Assembly: GCA_036346355.1 (NCBI GenBank) | Contig: CM070576.1 | Location: 15,731,558-15,795,557 of the forward strand | Origin: Rhipidocladum racemiflorum | Taxonomy: Eukaryota; Streptophyta; Magnoliopsida; Poales; Poaceae | Length of the DNA stretch: 64,000 nt | Direction: 5' to 3' | Shown: one piece after another, positions 31,041 through 42,647 of the stretch | Layout: each line of letters begins with the position of its first letter | Position numbering within the stretch: the stretch's first letter is position 1 | Made by a program: the position numbers and the translations under genes | The notes under the pieces: generated by a model | The model's input: only the letters and a program-made list of their open reading frames with translations | Database searches by the model: none | What the model was told of the DNA's origin: nothing

Positions 31041-33054
31041 TGTGACACCACGAAGTGTCGTAACCTTATTTAATGTGCATAATGAGGTCAAAAACATTAT
31101 GAAATATGGAATTGCAGGCTGAAACCATACGCTATGAGGTTTATTTGCGTTTTCGGGCCGTTTCCGGGGATTTGGGCCTTTCCGTGGGAGTTTGGGCCTA
31201 AGAGAAGGGGTTGTGGGCTTTGGTGCGATGGAGTATGAGTCCATTTAGGATTAAGAGTCCTGTGTGGGCTGGTAAAAGGGGCTCCCCGTGCCCCTTATTG
31301 TGCCCCCACCCAGCCTTGTGCGCCCCCACCACCCTCCTTGTGCCCTAGCCGCCCCACCTCCCTCTCCCTCTTGGCCGTGCGCCCCACCATTGCCCCCTTT
31401 GCTCCCCACCTCTCCACCACCTCTCCTTCACCCCTTGCTGCCTTAGGGTAGCTTCTCCACCCCTGCACCTCGAAGATCCATCCATTGGAGCGAGGAGCGA
31501 TCCGGGAGGAGATCCGTTGGGCTTTCGTGCGTCGGGAGAAGGTATGACCATGGGGATCCTTGGGGTTGGTCTAAGTACTGCTCTAAGGATCATTATCATG
31601 TTTTTAGATCAATTGGTGGTGCTGGAATTGAGTAGATTAGACTAGATCTAGAAGTTGTCACGTTCTCTGTTTCGGGCAGCATGTGCAGTCGACCTAGGGT
31701 TTGGGTTTTCACAATTTTAGAGTCCGAATTTGGTCGTCCGCCTGTTGAAGAAGTTGTAGGTAACTTCAATACCTTTCAGTGGGTATAAAGAACATGTAAT
31801 TCCGATCAACCGTTTGAAAATTATGGCTGTTCTACCGAGCGTGTTAAAATCTGTGACGTGATTGGAACAGATCACGGTATTTTGTAGATTAGACAACTTT
31901 AGAGGCCGAATCAATCTTTCCCTATACCTAGGAAAAGTTAGGAAATTTCCTAAGCTACGCGAGGATGTACCCATGTGCAGGTGGTGTGACCCTGGGAGTG
32001 CCTTCTACGTCTCGCCAATCCGTTGCCCGTGGTTGAGGCAAGTGTATTGTAATGGATAGCGGTTTGTAGGTTGCTAGTTGAAACTAGATGACATTATTTT
32101 ATATGATATGATCACTTGCCATGCTTTAATGATTGCCAATGATATGATGAGTATGTTTAATATATTATGATGCCATGTGACAATGTACAAGTTAATTATG
32201 ATGTTGGCATGTTTGCATACATGGCATGATACATGGCCTGGGCGGTGAGAAAGTCATAACTAGTCCGGGGAAGGTCGGTGAGAAAGTTATGACTATTCCG
32301 GAGAGCCAATGAGTAAGTCCTACATCGTGATTCCATCCACCGCGGTGTTTGGAAGCGAGGAGTAGGCACCCTCCATCTTCGGGATGAAAGGGGGGAGAGG
32401 GTGCACACCGACGGGTGTGTACTCAACCATACCGGTATGAGTTTCCAAGGAGACATGAGCATCGCATCGCATTACATACATAATGATGATGATATTGATA
32501 TGTGAACATGAATGAGATGATAAACATGATATGAGTTGTTGTAGCCATGTAAATGTTCTTGTGTACCATTGCAATATGCTTGCTGAGTGTTGAATTCACG
32601 CTTGTACTTTCTTGTTGTTTTTAGGTACCATGAGACCGGCATGCGGGGAAGGGAAATAGTCACACTTCTACACGTAGTTCCACTCATTCGTCTCACAAGT
32701 CATTCAATTGGGTTTTGATAATAAATTAAGTGTGATGCTTATTGTTTTTATGGTTTAGCTTTGCGATATGAGAGTCTTATTGTTCGTTTGGCTCATGGAG
32801 ACATTGAATGCTTGGAATTAGACTTTTATTGTTGTTATGCCTTTAATTATTGCTATTTTAGATGCCTCTCATATTGCCTTATATTGCTATGCTATTGTGT
32901 TTCCTTCAATTCATGTTAAAACAAGGAGATGCTGCCGAAATTTCGGTTTTTAGCATTTACTCCTTTGCTGTAATTTATCTTAATTTATGGTATTTGGATG
33001 TTGTATAGCCTATGTTTGGTAGCATTCGGGCATATTAAATGCCGGGGTGTTACA
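31041..33054 (+). repeat. 3' LTR of Tekay element
   Basis: Same termini as the 5' LTR but 180 bp shorter. About 165 bp of this difference is one deletion inside the predicted intron 1 (junction near 31971). Donor, acceptors and mini-exon are retained. Confidence 0.9.
31981..32037 (+). other. Putative LTR mini-exon, Tekay 3' LTR (57 nt)
   Basis: Preceded by CCATGTGCAG and followed by GCAAGTGTA. Exactly the same length as in the 5' LTR even though the preceding intron-like segment has lost about 165 bp. Confidence 0.5.
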
Positions 33055-33718
33055 GGTGTGCACTCAGCAATACCGGTATATCCTTCCAGGAGACATGTGC
33101 ATTGCATTGCATTGCATTGTATACATGATGATGATAATGAGTTGTGTACATTGTGTTTTGCCATGGCTATGTTGTTGTAGATGAGACTTTGATTTGATCA
33201 TGATATTAAAAGTATGGTATGTATTGTTGTTGGCCATGATTTATTCTTTATGATCCATTGCAATATGATTGCTGAGTGATGAACTCACGCTTGTGTTTTA
33301 TGTTATTTTTAGGTACCATGAAACCAGCATGTGGAAAGGGGCATTAGCTACACATCTTCATGTAGCTCCACACTTATAGTCGCATTTACCCATTTTAGTC
33401 ATGATAATAATAATAGTGACATGAAACTTGGTGTATGGATTAAATTATGTGCTTGTGTTCCTTATTTGATTCGCTATAGTTTATGGAGTGGTTGGATTTG
33501 GTATTACTGGTTTATGTTGACGCTCTATCCATTTTTATTGCTGCTTTAGATGTCTTATGTTATGATATAACTTGCCATGTTGTTGCTATTGCTTTAATTC
33601 ATGTTAAAACAAAGGAGATGCTGCCGAAATTCTCGGTTTTAGCGTTTGTGCCTTTGCTGAAATTTATCTTTATTTGTGGTATTTAGATGTTGTTTAGTCT
33701 ATGTTTGGTAGCATTCGT

Positions 33719-35907
33719 ACGACACTACCGAATGACGGTTTGAGACTTTTTCGATGTCGGCATTAAAATACGACTTTTATATCGTGTTTTTGGGTCTCTT
33801 CTAGGAGTTTGGGCCTTTCCGGGGGAGAATTTGGGCCTTTTGGGGGAGTTTGGGCCTTGGGGGACCTAACTCGGGCCTTGGGGGACCAATGTGGGCCGAA
33901 GGTGGGGAAGATTTGGCCCATGTGGAGGAGTTATGGGGCAGCAAACCCTGCTGCCCAGCCCCCTGCGCCCCACCCCCTCCCACTAACCCTAGCCGCCTCC
34001 CTTGTTCCCCCATGCGCCTCCCCCAACCCTCCTCCTAGTCGCCCCCCATCTCCTCTCCCCATTGCGCCACCACCCCCTCCACCACCTATCGACCTCCCTT
34101 GCTGCCCCTAGGGGAGTTTTCCACCTCACCAACCTGAAGATCCATCCATAGGAGCACTCCGCGACGAGGAGATCCGGTGGATTTGGAGCGAGGAAGGAGA
34201 TCGAGCGAACCGGGAGGAGATCCGTTGGGTTTTCGGTCGTCGGGCAAAGGTATGGCCATGGGAATCCTTGGGGTTGGTCTAGGATCTGTTCTAAGGGTTA
34301 ATATCATGTTTTTAGATCAATTGGTGGTGTTGTAATTGGGTAGATTAGATGAAATTTAGAAGTTGCCACGTTCTCTGTTTCGGGCAGCATGAGCAGTCGA
34401 CCTAGGGTTTGGGTTTTTGTCAATTTAGAGTCATAATTTGGTCGGCCGCCTGTTGAATAAGTTGTAGGTAACTTCAATACCATTCAGAGGGTATAAAGAA
34501 CGCGTAATTCCGATCAGCCGTTTGAATGTTATGGCTGTTTTACCGAACGTGTTAAAAACTGTGACGTGATTGGAACATATCACGGTATTCTGTAGATTAA
34601 ACCACTTTAGATTCCGAATCAATTTTTCCATATACTTAGAAAAAGTTAGGAAATTTCTTAAGCTACGCGAGGATGTACTCGTTTAATCGATTCGGAGTCT
34701 TAGATCCTGAGTTACGCTCGTTGCAATTCTGCTGTCCCAGCGGGACAGAACCTCTGTTTTTGGGTTTTGCGAGTAGTTTGCGATGTCGGGGTACAAAAGT
34801 GTTTGCGTACTATTTTGTGGACATGATTGTGAGTGTGTGGTACTTATGTGCAGGTGGTGTGACCCCAGGAGTGCCTTCTACTTCTCGCCAATCCGTCGCT
34901 CGTGGTTGAGGCAAGTGTATTGGAATGGGTAGCGGGTTGTAGTTTGCTAGATTGGTTGAGATTGAAATTTAATATATGATATGTTCACATGCCTTGCTTT
35001 AATGATTGCCATTGATATGATGAATATGTTTATTATGTTATGATGCCATTTGTTAATGTACAAGTTATTCATGATGTTGGCATGTTTGCATACATGGCAT
35101 GATACATGGCCCGGGTGGTGAGAAAGTCATAACTAGTCCGGGGAAGGTCGGTGAGAAAGTTATGACTATTCCGGAGAGCCAATGAGTAAGTCCTACATCG
35201 TGATTCCATCCACCGCGGTGTTTGGAAGCGAGGAGTAGGCACCCTCCATCTTCGGGATGGAAGGGGGGAGAGGGTGCACACCGACGGGTGTGTACTCAAC
35301 CATACCAGTATGAGTTTCCAGGAGATATGTGCATCGCATTGCATTGCATTGCATTATATGAGGATGTTATATGATGATGATATATGATGATGCCAATGAT
35401 ATGCTTACGCTATGAATATGAGATGTGTATGATGTCGTATGTGAAAAGTGGTGATGAAGGTATTAGAATGTATTTTCTTGTTCCATTGCAATATACTTGC
35501 TGAGTGATGAACTCACGCTTGTGTTTATGTTGTTTTTCTTAGGTACCATGAAACCGGCATGCGGGAAAGGGAGCTAGTCACACGTCATCACTTAGCATCA
35601 CACATATAAACAATGAGATGGTTTCCTCATTTACTTCGTTAGGCTCATGAGATGGTTGGAATCTTTATTCTAGTCTTATACTGCTGCTAGAACCTTTATT
35701 ATTGATGATTTAGATGTCATTCTTTATACTATCTCCTGTGATCATATTGTTGTTGCTTCAATTCATGGAAAAACAAAGGAGATGCTGCCGAAATTTTCGG
35801 TTTTAGCATTCACTCCTTTGTTGTAATTTACCTTAGTTTATGGTATTTAGATGTTGTTTAGCCTATGTTTCGTAGCATTCGGGCATATTAAATGCCGGGG
35901 TGTTACA
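33719..35907 (+). mobile_element. Solo LTR A
   Basis: Starts TACGACACTACCG (mutated TGTG start) and ends GGGGTGTTACA, with TSD ATTCG at 33714-33718 and 35908-35912. Length is 2189 bp. The first ~80 bp resemble LTR B and the LTR at 42648. Donor AAAG|GTATGG is at 34249/34250, acceptors at 34853/34854 and 35542/35543. Confidence 0.85.
34854..34910 (+). other. Putative LTR mini-exon, LTR A copy (57 nt)
   Basis: Follows a predicted 604-nt intron, the same length as in S2 and the Tekay 5' LTR. It ends TTGAG before GCAAGTGTA. Confidence 0.5.
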
Positions 35908-36200
35908 ATTCGGGCATACTAGATGCTGGGGTGTTACAATTCGGGCATACTAGATGCTGGGGTGTTACAGAAATGATACTTTATCTCCTGCTATTGCTGT
36001 TTTAGATGTCTCATATTATGCTATACATTGCCATATTTTTGCTGTTGCTTCAAATCATGGAAAAACAAAGGAGGTGCTGCCAAAATTTTCGGTTTTAGCA
36101 TTTGCACCTTTGTTGTAATTTACCTTTATTTGTGCCTTTTAGATGTTGTGTCTATCATGTTTGGTGACATTCAGGGCATACTAGATGCCGGGGTGTTACA
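35908..36200 (+). repeat. Stacked LTR 3' ends
   Basis: ATTCGGGCATACTAGATGC plus CTGGGGTGTTACA-type ending occurs twice in exact tandem (35908-35938, 35939-35969). It is followed by a longer LTR tail (35970-36200) that ends GCCGGGGTGTTACA. The first copy is the end of LTR B. The others are ends of further LTRs whose left parts are missing here. Confidence 0.75.
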
Positions 36201-38742
36201 CGAGGATACAAAAAATGCTGACTTAGGGGTTGTACGAAAGTTAATTGTTGAACATGTCAAAATAAATATTGAAAAGATGTGTTTTAAGATTGAAATAGAC
36301 AGTGGTATGAATGATGGTTCGTCATGGTTAGTAGACAAGAAAATGTTGACGCACGTCTTATGTTGAATTAATTGTTAAGTTATTTCTGCTGAAGAAATGA
36401 TGGCATGGTTCTCCTTATTGATTGTCATGAGATAGATTTGGTTAGGTTTAATGATAATATGACCAGTGGTGGTTATATGAAAGGATAAGATAATTAATGG
36501 AAGATTGGGGTTTTGTAACTTATGTTAAAACCTGTTGGGCTTTTCAGAATACATTAGGTGAATAAGAAACCTTTAATGGCAAGCGTATGTGAATACTAGA
36601 AATGGTGGGATTTGAGACGAACCTTCTCTTAAAGGTTAACAGATTCAATTGATTGTATGATCTTGTGGGGGTGCATGCCTTTTGGTTAAGGCATCCTGAT
36701 TAGTGGGCAATAGAACTCTCTTGGTTAAGTTGCATTTTGGTTAAGTTGCGGAGTTAGCTTTGATGATTGAAAATGAGGATGAAAGAGTAATTTTGAAGTA
36801 TTCAGTTGATGGTTTTTTTGGAACACATTATTTCATTGAACCCTGCCAATATTTTGTCATGGCTAAGTTATTTAGCTCAAGTTATGAATGTGGGATTTAC
36901 ACTTAAGTGTGTATGTTTGGATCGTGCTTCTTGGTGTACAAAACAGATTAACTTTGGAATTAATATTTGAAGGAAACAGATAGACATGAGGGATTGTGTT
37001 GAAAGCTCATGAGCTAAAAACCCCATTTGTAACTCTATTTTGACTAGAGTTGAATTTAATTGAAAATGTGTGTGGTATTTGCAAATGTTTCTAAAAAGGT
37101 GAATCTTATGAATGTTTCATAAGTGATTTTGATGGTGAAGTGGTTTCTGTTGAGAATAAGTTCTCTTTCTCTTGAGAGAAAATGAGGGTGGTTGTGTGCA
37201 TATATGTTTGACTTTAGAATCAGTTTTCTCTTCCAAACTGTTGATTTTGGTTAAACGTGAGAGGTTTTGCTCTGCTGAAAGCGAGCTGATTTATTTTTGG
37301 TTAATATGAGGGCTTCTGTCAAAGATTTGTGTGGGGTTTCTCTTTTAATTTGATTTCTCCCTGGTGCGAATTTTATTGTATTGATTTGAAAATGGTAAAA
37401 GTGGTTTATGTGATGTAAGAGAATTGAGTTTTCCTTTGCGATATGGCTTGGGAAAAAATGAGTGATCATTGGATTTTGTTGAGTTTCTCACCAAGGTGAA
37501 TTTTAGCGTGTTGGGTTCTAGGTGATATATGTGGTTCATTTGGTTCAATAGAATTGTATTTCTTTAGCATTCTAGCCTGAGTTAAGAATATGAATGTTTA
37601 TGGTATATTGTTGAGTATACTAAAGGATTATACTCTTGGGCGTGGTTATTGAGTGAAAGTATGTGAGGGCGAGACCCTCTTAGGAAGAGAACCATTTGTG
37701 GTTTGGTAATGACCTACGATCCTAGCTTGGGCTAGGTGTTGACCATTAGTGGTTTAAGGGTGAATTATGATGGTGGTTTTTGATGTCTTGGTCCAATTTG
37801 ATGTAAAGTGTTCTATTGTGAATATTTATTTTAGCTAGTTGTCCCTAGGTGTGAGATATGCCTGGGAGAGGATAGAATAAAATTTTATATATCATGGTTT
37901 GCGGTTGGAAAGGAAATTATGCCAAAGTGGGCTATTTCCTTAGATGGCAATGGTTGGTTATGGTCCTTCTGTTGAAAAAGTCAATCAATTGGGAGAGATG
38001 GGGATTTGTGTTTTTGGTTCTTTGGGGTTCAAGTTTGGAACCCCGGATGTCCAAACGGATGGTATTGGCGATTGGTTGAGGTATAGTTTAGAGGCGTGTT
38101 GGAATAAAGAGCCTCGTGTCAATTTAGTTGTGATGAGTAAGATGAGTCGTGGTGAGTAAGATGAGTCGTGGTAGAAAGGTTGAGAAAAGAGATTAGATTT
38201 TTCTGATTGAAGCTGAAGAGGGAATTGGAGTTGAGTTTAGAGGTTGGTACCTTGTTCTATTGCATAGAATCATTGGTTAAAAGGTATAGTGTACTTCAGT
38301 GCCAAAAGAAAGTATGATTTGAGTTACCTCAAAGTATTTTGCGATAGTGGTATGATATGTTTGATATGGGGATTTGGCATATCAATTAATATGATTGAGT
38401 CCCTAAGTGGGTGCAATTGAGGATGAAGGTTGAGAAAGTTTTTGTGATATTACTTGTTCAGGAAGTTCATTGGGATCTAGAATGCGAGGGAGTTTTGTTC
38501 CTTGCAAATTAAAGTAAAAATTGGAGTGAATGTGGAGTCATAAGAAGATAAACTTAGTTTGAGATAAGTCAAATCACTTTCATTAATAGTTGGATTTGGA
38601 AATTTGGTTTATCATTTGGATCCGTTTGAGTCCTTACGTGGGTGTTTTGAACTTGCAAAGAAGTTTAAGTCCCTTGTGGACTTTGTTTTGTGTATTTGAC
38701 ATTCTTCGAATTCAGGGTTGAATTTCTTCAAGGGGAGAAGAA
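36201..38742 (+). mobile_element. Internal region of a non-autonomous element (5' part missing)
   Basis: Aligns collinearly with 46900-49470, for example GTTCGTCATGGTTAGTAGAC near 36318 with the same motif near 47003, and GGAGAGATGGGG near 37998 with 49116. No gag or pol motif is visible in any frame. It ends with AAGGGGAGAAGAA (38730-38742), the polypurine tract of the next LTR. It contains about 450 bp near 38100-38560 that the complete elements lack. A short duplication of GTAAGATGAGTCGTGGT lies at 38136-38175. Confidence 0.7.
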
Positions 38743-39540
38743 TATAATATCACAGATCATTTCCCAAGTTGAGGAAATTTCCAGTCAGGGTGTGGGTCCC
38801 TCTAGCAGTCGCTCTCGGGTGTTGGTGGACCTGCCTGTGATTTGCAGGGTTCAAAGTTTAGTTGTTTGAGGGAGATTCACTTAATTTTCTTTCACCCTAC
38901 TTGTTTTTTTCTCTCCCCTCATGGTTTTTTTCACCCGGCCAAATGGCCCTCCTTTTTTCCCCCGACATGTCTTCCTCCCTCCCATCCAGCCAAAGGCTCC
39001 TCCTCCACCTCCCATGGTGCCTCTTCCTCCCTCCTCCTGCAGCAAGCATCCATGGTGCCTCCACCTCCCTTCTTCCCAGCCAACCAAGCAGCAGCCACCC
39101 CTCCTCCTCTCCCTCCATGTGGTGAGTGAGGTAGTGTTTTGGAGTGTGCATGTTGATTCTAGAGAGAGTTCTCCTTGTTTTAAGTGTTATAGGGTTCTTC
39201 ATTTGGGGATTTTGCAGGGAAATAGTGGTTCTAGTTGGGGGGTCTTGAAATTTCGAGCTGAGCAAACCTCGATTTTGGAGCTACGGTTTCCTGGGGGCTT
39301 GGGCATAGAGAAAGTTGTAGATCATCGCTTCCCCTTTAATCTGAGATAAAGAACACTCATTTTCGTTCAATCAATTAAAAGTTATGCTTGTTTTACTGCT
39401 GGTTGTCCTGAACCAGTTTGTGTTAGCAGCTGCTACTTTAATTTGCTGTTTAAGGCTAGATGGATGTCAAATTAGAATTTATAATTGCCTAGAGAAAGTA
39501 AGCAAATTTCTTGTAGATTCAAAAAATGTCCTTGTCTTCT

Positions 39541-39684
39541 TAATTTGGATTCTTGAATCAATAGTTATGCTATGTTTAATTTGGATTCTTGAATCAATAG
39601 TTATGCTATGTTTAATTTGGATTCTTGAATCAATAGTTATGCTATGTTTAATTTGGATTCTTGAATCAATAGTTATGCTATTTT
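39541..39684 (+). repeat. Four 36-bp tandem repeats in LTR E
   Basis: Units start at 39541, 39577, 39613 and 39649. They are nearly identical and each contains the inverted repeat GATTCTTGAATC. They lie inside predicted intron 1. Confidence 0.9.
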
Positions 39685-40210
39685 AAATTACGTTGTCCTG
39701 AACTTAGAGAACTGCTGGAAGTTCAGAACTGAGACTGAGGTTCAGAGTGCGATTTGAGATCCTTAGGGCCATTTGCCGAATATTTGACTGTAGAGAAAAT
39801 TGTAGAGCATGTTCTTAAGTTTCAGTAGAGATCAAGAAATCGTTTTTTGGTTCAACCGTTTAGGAGTTATGCCTATTTTAGTGATTGCTGCCCAGACTTA
39901 ACTAAGTTGCCAATTGTATTTGATCCATGCTATTTTGGGCAATTTAGAAGCATTTCCTAGACAGTTGGCTGTAGAAAAAATTGTAGGTTGTTGTCTCATA
40001 ATCTTTTAGAGACTAAGAATGCATACTTTGGTTCATTCGTTTAGGAGTTACGCTTGTCTTAGGAACTATTGTCCGGGATCAATTCCTGCTAGCCGTAGTT
40101 GAGAGTTTGTTTTGTGCTCGGCTAGTAGAGGCCGAATTAAAGTGTTTAAATTATCGATGTCGAATGTTTTGATTTCATAAAATTGAGATGGATGAATATG
40201 TTTATTGCAG

Positions 40211-40267
40211 CAAGTGTGATCTCGGGAGTGGCCACAACCTCTTGCCACTCCATTCCTAGTGGGTAAG
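40211..40267 (+). other. Putative LTR mini-exon, family E copy (57 nt) with perfect hairpin
   Basis: Preceded by TTTATTGCAG and followed by GCAAGTGTA. It contains GGAGTGGC (40225-40232) and its perfect complement GCCACTCC (40244-40251) with an 11-nt loop. Confidence 0.5.
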
Positions 40268-40319
40268 GCAAGTGTATCAACTAGTATGATGCTAGGATGT
40301 TGATTGCTTGTTTGAGATT

Positions 40320-40413
40320 ATGAGTATGTTTATGCTAATCATTATGAGTACGTTTATGCTAATCACTATGGTATGTTTATGCTAATCATTATGGTATGTT
40401 TATGAGTATCTTT
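40320..40413 (+). repeat. Four ~23-24-bp tandem repeats in LTR E
   Basis: ATGAGTATGTTTATGCTAAT units start near 40320, 40344, 40368 and 40391, the last one degraded. They lie within predicted intron 2. Confidence 0.75.
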
Positions 40414-41637
40414 ATGTTGAAGATCTTGAAATGGTTGTGGTGAATGCATGTTGCATTATATGGGTAAAAAATAAATGCTAAATGATTAGGAATTTAAAGA
40501 ATATGTTAATTCTTTTGGTTTGTCTTGGTGATGAGAGTGCACTTTGCAAATTTAGTCATTTCATTTATATTTATGCATTCATAACGGAAGAGGTGTCCCT
40601 AGTGGGCCTTTTTGTCTCATACGTAGTGAGACATGAAAGTCATATTTTGGTAGGCCCCTCCACGGGATGGATGGGAATGAGAGGGTGCACACTGACGGGT
40701 GAGCACCCAGCAATACCGATATATGCTATGAGATGGGCATTATTGGCATGCATGATGCATTGCATCTTTAATGATGATTTTTGTGTTAAAAGGCAATGTG
40801 TAGAGTTGGGCTAGAGTCGTGGATTCATCCAAAGAGATTTAATGAGGTATGTATGAGTCATGGACTCATCCTAAGAGATTTAATGAGGCATGTATATTAA
40901 ATGAGTAATGAAGTGAAGGTGGCAGCTGACAGTGATATCATTGTTTATGAACTTGTTGATTTGGTATAAGAAATGTGTTCATGCTATTGTTTGAAAAATA
41001 TTAATTGGTTAATTATTTTGATATGATACACTTTGCTGAGGTTTGAATTCACGCTTGTTTTATAATGTTTTTTAGGTTCTTGGAGAGCAGCATATGGGAA
41101 AGGGCTTAACACTACTTCACTCACACTGATTATCCATGTCGTTAGGTTGTTGTATTATTCCGCTTGGTTGGTGCTAAGTTTGAAGTACTTACATTTGAAT
41201 GGATAGCTTTTCTAAGTAGTTTTGATTGCATGATAGTTTGTTGATTTGAGTTCATGCTTCCTAATTGTTTATGTGCCTATGGCTGTGTTGTGATTACACT
41301 ATGTGATTGTTGCTTGTGTTACTCCACTCATTAGTATGATATTTGGTTATGTCGTTTGGGTTGAGCGGGAGTTGTGATAGGTTATGACGATGTTCTTATT
41401 GTTATTTTTTCTATGTCTGCTTAGTGGATGTCTGAGTTTTTAAGGAAGGTGTTGCCAAATTTTTTTAGTTAGTTTAGGCAACTTACTAGTATGTTAGCTG
41501 GATGCAGTTAAATTGTTATATTCGTAGTGAGTTAGCATCTAGCTTGATTGCTAATATTGTTAATACTTTGGTTGATTTGTGATTGTTGGTGCTTAAGGGT
41601 GTAACATTCAGGGCACATGTGGTTCTAGGGTCTTACA

Positions 41638-41966
41638 GCCATGTGTTGGCAAAAGAAAGGTTTTGTGCCTTGGCATTGGACGATTTGATTCTCACATTCA
41701 TGGAGGAATTATGAGATGTTACTCTTATGTTTACATGCTCATTATTTTACATACCTATTAAAATTGTTTTTACTAAATTTCGTTTTCAATCTATTATTCA
41801 ATATTTATATTCAATTCAGCTTTCTGCAAATAACCTTAGAAACCTCATGTGGATCAGCTTGCATATAATTAGGTTTTGCACACACTTTAAGTCTTGCTGA
41901 TACACAACGTACTCAACCTTGCTATCATGGTTGTTTCTATGTGAAGGAGTAGAATACTTCGAGGAT
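41638..41966. other. Older host sequence, part 1 (probably an LTR fragment)
   Basis: No coding sequence. A GCTGATACACAACGTACTCA stretch near 41898 resembles the central part of grass gypsy LTRs. It continues across the solo LTR insertion at 54418. Confidence 0.4.
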
Positions 41967-42647
41967 TGTAACATCCCGACACCGGACGTGCCCTAAATGT
42001 TACACCCTCAAACATCAAATGGCACAAAACACTAGAATAAAACTAGTCAAGCAAACTAACCTACTAGCAACTTACCGAAATTATTAGAAATTTCGGCAGC
42101 ACCTCCCCTAAAACTAGGACATCCACTCAATAGACAAAAAATAGCAATTAATATATATCAACAACATCATCAACATAAATAACTAGGATAGCCAACTAAG
42201 CACAAACATGGGTCATGGTATCAACTAGCCGCCATGACCCAAACAAGCACCAAAACAACTACCATAAAAATTAATACAAGTCATGAATTCATTAAGGTTG
42301 GAAGCAACAAAACTAATATGCAACTACGGTGATTCCAATCGTGTTCGTGCCACTACTCCCTTCCATGCACGTCGCTTCAAGGTAAATACACACAATAACA
42401 AACAAGTGTGAATCGAAGACTCAGCAGGCACAACAAATAACGATGACCGTAACAATTAACGCATTTAAATCAATAACAGATTCGTATCTCTTAAGCCAAA
42501 TTAACAAAGACATAAAACAAAGAGAAATCACCATCGGTTACCTCATCAACTACATTGCACCTGTATTTTGCATACCTCACTAGACCACATTGGATGAGTC
42601 CCTGACTCATCCACCCTCAACCTGTTTATTGCCATCAACTCACAAAT
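41967..42647 (-). mobile_element. Solo LTR E2, first part (resumes at 51953)
   Basis: Begins TGTAACATCCCGACACC; the TSD AGGAT precedes it (41962-41966) and recurs at 54418-54422. Same family as LTR E, in the opposite orientation. It is interrupted by the element at 42648. Confidence 0.8.

Larger units (their letters stand above)
21909..33054 (+). mobile_element. Tekay/Del-type chromovirus (Ty3/gypsy), nearly complete, inactivated
   Basis: It is bounded by TG and CA with a perfect TSD, GGTGT, at 21904-21908 and 33055-33059. LTRs are 2194 and 2014 bp. Internal order is primer site, gag with two zinc knuckles, protease, RT, RNase H, integrase with a D-D35-E core, GPY/F module and a C-terminal chromodomain, then polypurine tract. 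The chromodomain (VLWSHQTEREVTWELES) and long LTRs place it in the Tekay/Del clade. Coding damage is modest: one frameshift, five TAG codons and a 1.73-kb solo LTR inside integrase. The LTRs differ by roughly 5% on inspection. Confidence 0.9.
18138..35938 (+). mobile_element. LTR B: 3' LTR split by three nested insertions
   Basis: Starts TGTGACAATACGG after a polypurine tract and ends GGGGTGTTACA at 35938. The LTR pieces are 18138-19544, 21749-21908, 33055-33718 and 35908-35938, in all about 2.25 kb after removing target duplications. The insertions are S2 (19545-21748), the Tekay element (21909-33054) and solo LTR A (33719-35907). Each has its own matching TSD cut from LTR B, which proves the order of nesting. 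Confidence 0.85.
38743..41637 (+). mobile_element. 3' LTR of family E (2.9 kb)
   Basis: Starts TATAATATCACAG (mutated TG start) and ends GGGTCTTACA. It is a diverged relative of the other LTRs: it keeps GGTGTAACATTCAGGGCAC near its end, the GACGGGTGAGCACCCAGCAATACC block near 40695, and the mini-exon region. Donor-like TGTG|GTGAGTG is at 39121/39122, acceptor TTATTGCAG at 40210, GC donor at 40268, acceptor TTTTTTAG|GTTC at 41075/41076. Confidence 0.7.

Noticed and set aside
38842..39349. Proline- and serine-rich open frames at the start of LTR E
   Set aside because: The pyrimidine-rich LTR segment explains both composition and frame length; the other LTRs have the same tract without a conserved frame.
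39384..39686. Leucine-rich repeat protein suggested by a 12-residue repeat
   Set aside because: It is produced by four 36-bp DNA repeats inside a non-coding LTR; the rest of the frame has no coding character.
41638..41966. Host gene fragment between element insertions
   Set aside because: Joining 41638-41966, 54423-54944 and 63753-63874 gives no convincing coding frame; part of it resembles an older LTR.
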